From contig CAAEDD010000088.1 of the NCBI GenBank assembly GCA_900754515.1, positions 1 to 21,272 on the forward strand: DNA of 21,272 bases. Direction: 5' to 3'. A model generated the notes under the pieces. That model did no database searches and had not been told where the DNA came from. It saw only the letters and a list, made by a program, of their open reading frames with translations. Source of the stretch: an uncultured Oscillospiraceae bacterium. Lineage in GTDB: Bacteria; Bacillota; Clostridia; Oscillospirales; Oscillospiraceae. Each line of letters opens with the position of its first letter. The first letter of the stretch is position 1. The position numbers and the translations under genes are program-made. Positions 15,977 through 21,272 of this stretch are shown here, one piece after another.

Positions 15977-16023
15977 TTGACTGAAAAAAACACTGTGGAA
16001 AGCACACAATAGCCCGCGGCAGC

Positions 16024-16052
16024 TTGAATTTTTTTTGCCCAGCTTGTACAAT
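16024..16052 (+). promoter_or_regulatory. Predicted sigma-A promoter of the pseudouridine synthase gene
   Basis: TTGAAT (16024-16029), a 17-nt spacer rich in T and TACAAT (16047-16052) precede the ATG by 15 nt. The transcript leader would be about 9 nt, barely enough for the AAGGTGAT ribosome site, so the real start of transcription may be slightly different. Confidence 0.5.
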
Positions 16053-16067
16053 ACTAAAGGTGATAAA

Positions 16068-16721
16068 ATGAAAATAGTAAAATTATTCAGAGATGAGTCG
16101 ATAATTGCCTGTATAAAACCGGCAGGGCTGGACTCCCAGGAGGGAATGTGCTCCAGACTACGGGAGGAGTTAGGCCGGGAAGTGTTCTGCGTACACAGGC
16201 TGGATAAGGATGTGGGCGGAGTGATGGTATATGCTCTCAGCAGCGCGGCTGCGGCGTCCCTTTCCGCAGCCGTGGCCCAGCACAGGATGGAAAAAGGATA
16301 TCTGGCTGTGATTACGGGAAAGCCGGAAGAGCCGGAGGCAGTACTGCGTGATCTGCTGTATAGGGATGCATCAAAAAATAAGTCCTATGTAGTAAAGCGG
16401 ATGCGCAGGGGAGTGCGTCAGGCAGAACTGGAATATAAGCTGTTGGAGCAATTGGAAGATAAAAGCCTGCTGAAAATTAAGCTCCACACGGGACGTAGCC
16501 ATCAGATAAGGGTGCAGTTTTCGTCCAGAGCCATGCCTCTGCTGGGGGACGTAAAATACGGGAGTAAAGAGCGAAGCTGCCATATTGCACTGTGGTCCTG
16601 CCGCCTGGCCTTTCCACATCCGGAACGGAGAGAGAAGATGGAGTTTTTGGCCATGCCGGAAAAAATATATCCCTGGAATGAGTTTGAATACTTCAAAAAC
16701 AGGGAAGAATATAATGTATAA
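16068..16721 (+). CDS. RluA-family RNA pseudouridine synthase
   Basis: A 217-residue enzyme of the RluA family, which isomerises uridine in rRNA or tRNA. The catalytic motif is VHRLDKDVGG with Asp46 (family HRLDxxTSG, so TSG is changed to VGG), and GRSHQIRVQF is the second conserved block. There is no N-terminal S4 domain, so it is of the short, catalytic-domain-only type. The ATG at 16068 is preceded by AAGGTGAT; an earlier in-frame start at 16035 falls inside the promoter. The target RNA cannot be told from sequence. It lies upstream of hsp20 but is separated by the CIRCE element. Confidence 0.88.
   Translation: MKIVKLFRDESIIACIKPAGLDSQEGMCSRLREELGREVFCVHRLDKDVGGVMVYALSSAAAASLSAAVAQHRMEKGYLAVITGKPEEPEAVLRDLLYRDASKNKSYVVKRMRRGVRQAELEYKLLEQLEDKSLLKIKLHTGRSHQIRVQFSSRAMPLLGDVKYGSKERSCHIALWSCRLAFPHPERREKMEFLAMPEKIYPWNEFEYFKNREEYNV
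16710..16715 (+). promoter_or_regulatory. Possible hsp20 promoter -10 upstream of CIRCE
   Basis: A perfect TATAAT lies in the last codons of the pseudouridine synthase gene. A TTGAAT at 16684-16689 is 20 nt away, too far for a standard spacer. If used, transcription would start near 16722 and place CIRCE at about +24, the usual 5'-leader position for HrcA control. Confidence 0.35.
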
Positions 16722-16744
16722 GGAAATTAGAAACGGGAATAATA

Positions 16745-16771
16745 TTAGCACTCGACTAGTACGAGTGCTAA
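16745..16771. promoter_or_regulatory. CIRCE element (HrcA operator)
   Basis: TTAGCACTC (16745-16753), a 9-nt spacer and GAGTGCTAA (16763-16771) match the CIRCE consensus in every base. Symmetry extends outward and inward, making 14-bp perfect arms (16741-16754 and 16762-16775) around a 7-nt loop. HrcA is known to bind CIRCE and repress heat-shock genes; the nearest downstream gene is hsp20, 132 nt away. No hrcA, dnaK or groE gene is in the window. Confidence 0.95.
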
Positions 16772-16795
16772 TATTCGTATTCAGTTAATATTTAA

Positions 16796-16804
16796 TGCTA
16801 TATT
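16796..16804 (+). promoter_or_regulatory. Possible hsp20 extended -10 downstream of CIRCE
   Basis: TG at 16796-16797 followed by TATATT at 16799-16804 resembles an extended -10. No clear -35 is present. If it is used, CIRCE would sit upstream of the promoter at about -60 to -40 instead of in the leader. Confidence 0.3.
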
Positions 16805-16903
16805 TATTAATAATTGTGCGGTATTTTATATACAAGATGAAACGAGATAAAGAAAGATTCATCCGATATGACATAGTAAATAGTATTAATGGAGGTATAT
16901 ATC

Positions 16904-17341
16904 ATGTTTGAACTTATTCCTTTTGATCATCGTATACACAGTATTTCCGCTTTTGACCCCTTCCGTGATTTTGAGGATATGGAGCGCAGCTTCTTTAACA
17001 GCGCCCGTCCTTCCTCCGGCTTCCGTACCGATGTCACCGACACCGGCGATGCTTACAAACTGGAAGCTGAGCTGCCCGGCTTCAACAAGGATGATATCAA
17101 GATTGATATTGAGAACGATTGCCTGACCATCAGTGCTGAGCGGACTATGGACAACAAGGAAGACGGCAAGCACAACTTCGTTAAACGCGAGCGTTACTAT
17201 GGCTCCTTCAGCAGAAGCTTTGATATCTCCGGAATCAACGCTGAGGGTATTGAGGCAACTTATAATGACGGTGTGCTGACTCTGACCATGCCGAAGAAGC
17301 AGGAAGAGCAGCCTGCAAGCCGCAGACTGGAGATCAAGTAA
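16904..17341 (+). CDS. hsp20: Hsp20/alpha-crystallin family small heat-shock protein
   Basis: A 145-residue ATP-independent holdase chaperone. The N-terminal arm (about 1-40) contains FDPFRDFEDMERSFF. The alpha-crystallin domain runs from about 42 to 134, with ELPGFNKDDIKIDIE, RSFDISGINAEGIEATYNDGVLTLTMPK and the A-x-x-x-n-G-V-L motif. The C-terminal tail ends RRLEIK, whose LEI resembles the IXI anchor that drives oligomer assembly. GGAGG is 8 nt before the ATG at 16904; an in-frame ATG at 16889 overlaps the ribosome site and is rejected. The perfect CIRCE upstream implies HrcA repression and heat induction. Confidence 0.95.
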   Translation: MFELIPFDHRIHSISAFDPFRDFEDMERSFFNSARPSSGFRTDVTDTGDAYKLEAELPGFNKDDIKIDIENDCLTISAERTMDNKEDGKHNFVKRERYYGSFSRSFDISGINAEGIEATYNDGVLTLTMPKKQEEQPASRRLEIK

Positions 17342-17350
17342 AACTGATTT

Positions 17351-17414
17351 ATGTAAATTAAAATATGTAAATATAATTATGTAAATTCAATTAAGTAAAT
17401 TTAAATATGTAAAC
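17351..17414. repeat. 14-nt imperfect tandem repeat
   Basis: ATGTAAAT-like words begin at 17351, 17365, 17379, 17393 and 17407, exactly 14 nt apart: ATGTAAATTAAAAT, ATGTAAATATAATT, ATGTAAATTCAATT, AAGTAAATTTAAAT, then ATGTAAAC running into the terminator stem. A related AAGTAAAA overlaps the hsp20 stop codon. The array fills the gap between hsp20 and its terminator. It may be a slippage product or a protein-binding array. Confidence 0.8.
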
Positions 17415-17458
17415 CCAGGGAGATAGGATTTATATCCTGTCTCCCTGGGTTTCTTTTT
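17411..17458. terminator. Strong terminator between hsp20 and spoVAE
   Basis: A 19-bp stem (17411-17429 with 17434-17452) holds AAACCCAGGGAGA and its complement, with one G-T wobble and a 4-nt loop. TTTCTTTTT follows on the plus strand. On the minus strand the end is TTTACATATTTAAATTT, so it may also stop the convergent spoVAE transcript. Confidence 0.85.
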
Positions 17459-17464
17459 GCCCTT

Positions 17465-17836
17465 TTATTTTCCTTTGTCTTTTGGCTTAAATATGACTGA
17501 AATCAACAGACCGAAAAATACAGCTGCACACAGACCGGCTGAGGCGGCAGTAAATCCCCCGGTAAAAGCGCCAAGCAAACCATCTTTTGCTACGGCCTCT
17601 CTGATGCCCTTGGCCAGATTATGGCCAAAACCGGTGAGTGGAACGCAGGCTCCGGCTCCGGCCCAGTCCGCCAGGGGCTGATAAAGGCCAATGGCCGACA
17701 AAATGACACCTGCCACCACATAGCTTGTGAGTATTCTGGCCGGAGTGAGCTTGGTATAGTCTATAAGAACCTGGCCGACTACACAAAACAGCCCTCCCAC
17801 AATAAAGGCTTTCAGATACATTGCAAGTCCTTCCAT
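17465..17836 (-). CDS. spoVAE: Stage V sporulation protein AE (SpoVAE/SpoVAEb type)
   Basis: A small hydrophobic protein of 123 residues with about four membrane helices (for example FIVGGLFCVVGQVLIDY and SYVVAGVILSAIGLY), and a conserved middle with PLTGFGHNLAKGIREAV. SpoVA proteins form the channel in the spore inner membrane that moves calcium-dipicolinate in during sporulation and out at germination. The ATG at 17836 has AAGGAG 8 nt upstream; a GTG at 17842 is too close to it. It lies 2 nt after the spoVAD stop codon and is co-transcribed with it. Confidence 0.9.
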   Translation of the reverse strand: MEGLAMYLKAFIVGGLFCVVGQVLIDYTKLTPARILTSYVVAGVILSAIGLYQPLADWAGAGACVPLTGFGHNLAKGIREAVAKDGLLGAFTGGFTAASAGLCAAVFFGLLISVIFKPKDKGK

Positions 17837-17838
17837 GA

Positions 17839-18852
17839 TCACAGCTCCTTCTCTATGGCTATGGCGTGGCAGATGCCGGGTATACTTCCGCCCTGCTGGC
17901 AGCTCAAGGGCGACATGAGGGCGCCTGTTGCGGCAACCAGTACCCGGCTCCATGTGCCTGCCTCCATAGCTTTCAGAATATGCCCGCAGAGCACCGAGGC
18001 GCAGCAACCGCAGCCTGAGCCGCCGCAGTGGACGTCCTGAGTGTTAAGGTCGTATATCAGCACGCCGCAGTCCATATATCTTGGGCCCAATTCTATACCG
18101 TCGTCGGCCATAAGCTTTTGAAGGATGTCATGTCCCATGGCTCCCAGGTCGCCGGTGAATACGGCGTCGTAATAATTGAGGTCCCGGCCGGTGTCCTTAA
18201 AATGGGCTTTTATGGTCTCATAAGCTGCCGGAGCCATGGCAGAGCCCATGCTGTTGGCGTCCTTAATGCCGGCGTCCACAATGATGCCGGGAGTGATATG
18301 GGTGATATAGGGTCCGCGGCCCTGAGAAGACACTATGGCGGCCCCGGCCCCGGTGACGGTCCATTGAGCTGTAGGAGGGCGCTGACCGCCGTATTCCAGT
18401 GGAAAGCGGTACTGCCGTTCTGCCGAACAAAAGTGGGAACCGGTAAGAGCGCAGGCTATGTCTCCAAAACCGCCGTCTATGGCCATGGAGGCCAGAGCAA
18501 GAGATTCCACCATGGTAGAACAGGCACCGTAAAGTCCGAAGTAGGGCCTGCCGCTGTCCTTCAGGGCAAAAGCGGAGCTGACGCACTGGTTCAGAAGATC
18601 ACCGGAGAAGGTAAAGTCCAGCTGAGACGGGGATATTCCGGCCTTGTCACAGCACATGGAAAAGCATTGTTTGAGCATATGGCTCTCGGCCTTTTCCCAG
18701 GTTCCCTCGTCAAAATAGGAGTCTTGAGAAATGTAGTCAAAGCAATGTTTTAAAGGGCCCTCGCCCTCCTTTTTCCCGGCCACACTGGCAGAGGCAATAA
18801 TGGATACGGGAGAAGCCGGCCGGAGAGTTCGGCCACCGATTTTTTTGGACAT
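17839..18852 (-). CDS. spoVAD: Stage V sporulation protein AD
   Basis: A 337-residue thiolase-fold protein that in studied species binds dipicolinic acid and belongs to the SpoVA channel complex. It starts MSKKIGGRTLRPASPVSIIA, includes FGLYGACSTMVESLALA with Cys111, GAGAAIVSS, HFKDTGRDLNYYDAVFTGDLG and GSGCGCCASV, all usual for SpoVAD. The length matches the B. subtilis protein. The start at 18852 follows GAAAGGTG by 5-8 nt; an extended reading upstream to 18966 has no support. spoVAC, usually just upstream, is not in this window. Confidence 0.94.
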   Translation of the reverse strand: MSKKIGGRTLRPASPVSIIASASVAGKKEGEGPLKHCFDYISQDSYFDEGTWEKAESHMLKQCFSMCCDKAGISPSQLDFTFSGDLLNQCVSSAFALKDSGRPYFGLYGACSTMVESLALASMAIDGGFGDIACALTGSHFCSAERQYRFPLEYGGQRPPTAQWTVTGAGAAIVSSQGRGPYITHITPGIIVDAGIKDANSMGSAMAPAAYETIKAHFKDTGRDLNYYDAVFTGDLGAMGHDILQKLMADDGIELGPRYMDCGVLIYDLNTQDVHCGGSGCGCCASVLCGHILKAMEAGTWSRVLVAATGALMSPLSCQQGGSIPGICHAIAIEKEL

Positions 18853-18885
18853 ATATTCAGCACCTTTCAAATTGTGACTGAATAT

Positions 18886-18914
18886 TATTTTTTCACCCCA
18901 AAGGACAATTATGC
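18886..18914 (-). promoter_or_regulatory. Possible sigma-G-like promoter of spoVAD-spoVAE
   Basis: On the minus strand GCATA (18914-18910), a 17-nt spacer and AAAAATA (18892-18886) resemble the forespore sigma-G pattern (-35 GHATR, -10 CATWMTA; five of seven -10 bases fit). Forespore expression is expected of spoVA genes. The match is imperfect and the region is AT-rich. Confidence 0.35.
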
Positions 18915-18992
18915 CTATTACAATTAATATTGAGTTTTTTTGAAATATACAATGTGAGCAAATCATTTGATGAGTTTCGATAAAGCCCTGGC

Positions 18993-19031
18993 CTTATCTG
19001 GAGACAATAATGTGAAAACCAGATAAGTTTT
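18993..19031 (+). terminator. Terminator-like hairpin in the spoVAD-kinase gap
   Basis: CTTATCTGG (18993-19001) and CCAGATAAG (19019-19027) pair perfectly around a 17-nt loop and are followed by TTTT. It lies in DNA with no intact gene (18853-19162), so what it would terminate is unclear. It may be a relic. Confidence 0.35.
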
Positions 19032-19162
19032 ATGGGCAATTCAAAAAACATAAAAAAACAGCAGCTTTTTTTCTTACGGTTTATCAATAAAATGAATATA
19101 CTTAAATTATCTTCATACTTGTCAAGGCTTATAATTGTATATAAAACGAGAGAAATATAATA

Positions 19163-19480
19163 ATGAGTGTGAAATATAACATTAATTTTAATGTAATTGT
19201 TGCAGGTACGGGGAGCGGAGAATTATTTGCTGCGGCATATCTGGAAAAGTCAGAAAAAAACTTTAGTGCTTGAAATGCACAATTTGCATAATGGCTGTAC
19301 CGCAGACTTCACGGCGGAGCTAAAGGACAGAGCGTTCAGACTAAACGTGAACATCCGGGTACAAAAGCGGTCCATGGCCTGCAATGCGGGAGAGACTTTG
19401 TGGTGAGATTTGAAAAAACAGGAATTGCAGTCCATGCCGCTGAAAAAGCGGTGAGTGCGGCTGGTGCCACTCAAGACTGA
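19163..19480 (+). pseudogene. Frameshifted N-terminal remnant of an NAD(P)/FAD-dependent oxidoreductase
   Basis: From the ATG at 19163 one frame reads NVIVAGTGSGELFAAAYLEKS, a degraded Rossmann FAD-binding start, and stops soon after. From the A-run at 19254-19260 the next frame continues it naturally with KKTLVLEMHNLHNGCTADF, as phytoene-desaturase-like (COG1233) oxidoreductases do after their GxGxxG motif. Later the first frame resumes with VHGLQCGRDFVVRFEKTGI and ends in TGA at 19478-19480. Two compensating frameshifts, a spoiled sixth Gly (E) and the missing remaining several hundred residues show decay. No good ribosome site is seen. The subfamily is an inference from a short match. Confidence 0.6.
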
Positions 19481-19830
19481 TTCCCCGGCAGTATTATTAG
19501 CACAAGCAGACCGACGGATGCAGGTTGACCTAGAGGGGTTTGGAAAGATACACCTCCGCTGCATCCTTCCTCTCAGTAATATGGAGCTTTATACCCTGCG
19601 ATGAGCTAGAGTTGAATGCTTGAGTTTATACTTAATTCAGCTTGGATACCGGACGTAGGATTGAAGTATTGCAAACAAATGCCGGGAAGGCAAGGGCGGA
19701 ATTTGTAGATTCTAAATTTAACTAAATGATTTGGAAGAGTACGCAGATGCCTTTAGGCGTGAGTAGTAAAGCTGTGTGCAGCTTGTGTGAATTATACCAA
19801 TTACCGGCAACTGATTTTTATAATTAAATA
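19481..19830. other. Gene-free stretch with possible RNA structure
   Basis: No open frame here looks protein-like. One notable structure: GGATGCAG (19516-19523) pairs with CTGCATCC (19559-19566), enclosing a second stem GAGG/CCTC (19533-19536 with 19553-19556) and a 10-nt loop. A smaller hairpin AAGCTG-TGTG-CAGCTT is at 19769-19784. These may be an unrecognised small RNA or chance pairings in decaying DNA. The stretch may hold the eroded remainder of the oxidoreductase gene. Confidence 0.3.
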
Positions 19831-19874
19831 AAACAAGCGTCAGCCTCTCCAAAAGGTAAGGCTGACACTTGTTT
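19821..19874 (-). terminator. Rho-independent terminator of the histidine kinase gene
   Basis: AAACAAG-C-GTCAGCCT (19831-19846) pairs with AGGCTGAC-A-CTTGTTT (19859-19874), one mismatch, 12-nt loop. On the minus strand it is followed by TTATTTAATTATAAAAA. It lies about 22 nt beyond the kinase stop codon, so the kinase is the last gene of its transcript. Confidence 0.8.
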
Positions 19875-19896
19875 ATATTGAAACAGCTCTTCCTTG

Positions 19897-21252
19897 CTAT
19901 TGTTCCGGTTCCGACGGATGAAAGAGTATAGCAGTAACTGAAAAAATATTGTCTTTATGTTCTATGATTGTGCGGCCTGAGTATTTTTTAACCACCTGCT
20001 GGACATTATGCAGACCAATACCGTGGGAGATGGCATCAGGTTTTGTTGTAATGTAGGTATCTTTGGAGAAGTTAATGTTGCCGGAAAAGGAATTTCTTAC
20101 CTTAATATACAGCAAAGGACCTTTCAGCCGTATGTCAATGTCAATAAACCTGTCCTTGTTCAGTTTATCTGCCCGGCAGGCTTCCACTGAATTGTCAAAG
20201 AGATTGCCCAAAAGAATGCACATATCAGGATCTTTGATATTAAGCTGCTCTGGAACCATTATACACAGAGATATTTTTACACCTTCACTTTTTATGCTTC
20301 CAAGGCGGTCATTAAGCATTGCTCCGATAAGTACGTTTCTGCATTCTGTGACAGGAGTAAGAGTTTCGGCATTCTGTATCAAAGATTCGGAATATTCCAT
20401 TGCCTCTTCAAACTTTCCCAGGGAGAGTAGGCCATGAATAGCACGATTATGGTTTTTTATATCATGGCTTAAGTGGCGCAGCTTCTGCTGATGCTCCTGC
20501 AGAGAAAGGTAATAGGTTTCCTGCACTGAAATCAGCTGCTCAAGAGAAGCTGAGCGAAGTATAGCTTCATGCATTCTTGCCGCTCGGTTTGAAGTTGTAA
20601 ATAAAATTATTGCTATAAGGAAGAGAACATCAGCTATAAACAATTTGTGCATAGTGTAATTTGCCAGTGTGAGAGGATAGTCAGTGGTATAAAAAATAGA
20701 CAGAACAATTATCAGCAGCACCAAAGGGCAAAGTACAAACAGGAGATATTTTTGAAGCATGCTGTTCTCCTTGTCTGCTTTCTTGAGAAGTGAAATTCCA
20801 TTTATGGAAAGGAAAAAAAGAAAACAGAGCAAGGTCTGAGAAATATATCCCATGCGCAGATTAGGCGGAAAGTCAGGTACTGCCCAGGAACTCACAATCC
20901 ATACTATGACGGATGAGACTATTGTTGAGGCATAATTTATTGCAATGAAAACAAAAGGTATCAGCAGGCGTATCTCTTCAGCGTCATCATAGAAAATCAA
21001 TGCCATGCCCATAATTAGCAGGTAGCAGATTATCATAACAAAGTAGACCTTAAAATTATTATAGGCATCAAAAATAGTGGCGGAGATGTACAAAAGCATA
21101 TAGCAAAAATAGAGGCGCCGGCTGCGGTTGTTTCTGCTCAGCAGCTTATTAAAACTCCATACAACCATTAGCCCTTCGGTGCAGCCTATATACAGGAGCA
21201 TGATAGGGTCATGGGGTGAGGAAATATTATTTATTAATATCGTGTTCAGCAT
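19897..21252 (-). CDS. Sensor histidine kinase with GHKL ATPase domain (AgrC-like)
   Basis: A 451-residue membrane kinase. The first 225 residues hold six or seven membrane helices (for example LLIPFVFIAINYASTIVSSV and FIADVLFLIAIILFTTSN), as in AgrC-type peptide sensors. A helical linker leads to LSHDIKNHNRAIHGLL with the probable phospho-accepting His near residue 263. The ATPase domain has the N-box LFDNSVEAC near 352 and the G-box HGIGLHNVQQVV, the HATPase_c_5 pattern. The ATG at 21252 has only a distant GAGG (about 13 nt upstream), so the start is less certain; an upstream response-regulator gene would lie beyond the edge. No agrB- or agrD-like gene is visible. Confidence 0.87.
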   Translation of the reverse strand: MLNTILINNISSPHDPIMLLYIGCTEGLMVVWSFNKLLSRNNRSRRLYFCYMLLYISATIFDAYNNFKVYFVMIICYLLIMGMALIFYDDAEEIRLLIPFVFIAINYASTIVSSVIVWIVSSWAVPDFPPNLRMGYISQTLLCFLFFLSINGISLLKKADKENSMLQKYLLFVLCPLVLLIIVLSIFYTTDYPLTLANYTMHKLFIADVLFLIAIILFTTSNRAARMHEAILRSASLEQLISVQETYYLSLQEHQQKLRHLSHDIKNHNRAIHGLLSLGKFEEAMEYSESLIQNAETLTPVTECRNVLIGAMLNDRLGSIKSEGVKISLCIMVPEQLNIKDPDMCILLGNLFDNSVEACRADKLNKDRFIDIDIRLKGPLLYIKVRNSFSGNINFSKDTYITTKPDAISHGIGLHNVQQVVKKYSGRTIIEHKDNIFSVTAILFHPSEPEQ

Positions 21253-21272
21253 AATTTAATAGAGCCTCGTAA

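Noticed and set aside
15940..16000. A PhoP box upstream of the Na/Pi cotransporter gene
   Set aside because: A single TTAACA at 15951-15956 is seen; the required repeated, spaced hexamers are missing.
17351..17414. The 14-nt array as a CRISPR or plasmid-type iteron array
   Set aside because: Units are too short and lack spacers for CRISPR, and no replication gene is near.
18028..18753. A 241-codon plus-strand open frame opposite spoVAD
   Set aside because: SpoVAD on the minus strand has matching length and motifs; the opposite product resembles nothing.
18893..19087. A 64-codon minus-strand frame upstream of spoVAD
   Set aside because: It has no ribosome site, is made of AT-rich low-complexity sequence, and overlaps the probable spoVAD promoter.

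Overview
The window looks like chromosomal DNA from a spore-forming, low- to mid-GC member of the Firmicutes, most likely Clostridia and perhaps Oscillospiraceae. The signs are spoVAD and spoVAE genes, a recJ-rel-dtd-metallo-beta-lactamase (MBL) gene block, strong AAGGAGG-type ribosome sites, a perfect HrcA operator (CIRCE) and an AgrC-type histidine kinase. The lineage is inferred from gene content and style. No tRNA, rRNA, CRISPR array, insertion sequence or prophage gene was seen.

Layout. 1-98: tail of an unidentified plus-strand gene, followed by two hairpins. 273-2739 (minus): zinc/manganese-type ABC importer, in transcription order binding lipoprotein, ATPase, permease. Its promoter lies back to back with that of a LOG-family gene (2871-3452, plus). 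3581-8929 (plus): recJ, rel, dtd and an MBL-fold hydrolase in one tight run. 8998-9954 (minus): tRNA-dihydrouridine synthase, convergent, sharing a perfect 18-bp inverted repeat as terminator. 10107-11873 (plus): a 588-residue membrane-anchored heptad coiled-coil protein of unknown role, the least explained gene here. 12013-13950 (minus): a sugar-nucleotide pair (nucleotidyltransferase, then galE) with an 18-nt palindrome on its predicted transcription start. 14128-15891 (minus): a Na/Pi-cotransporter-type protein with a PhoU-like tail. 16068-16721 (plus): an RluA-type pseudouridine synthase. 16904-17341 (plus): an Hsp20 chaperone behind a perfect CIRCE element. 17465-18852 (minus): spoVAD-spoVAE without spoVAC. 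18853-19896: about 1 kb with no intact gene, holding a frameshifted FAD-oxidoreductase remnant. 19897-21252 (minus): a GHKL-type sensor histidine kinase whose partners would lie beyond the right edge.

How the genes fit together. Most of the window is housekeeping: metal uptake, DNA repair, stringent response, D-aminoacyl-tRNA proofreading, RNA modification, sugar-nucleotide supply, phosphate transport, heat shock and spore germination. Convergent gene pairs are separated by strong hairpins, several of them apparently bidirectional. The less ordinary signals are the coiled-coil membrane protein, the palindromes at two promoters, a 14-nt tandem repeat behind hsp20, the incomplete spoVA set, the metal importer with an altered ligand motif, and the decayed oxidoreductase. 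None of these by itself proves a new system.
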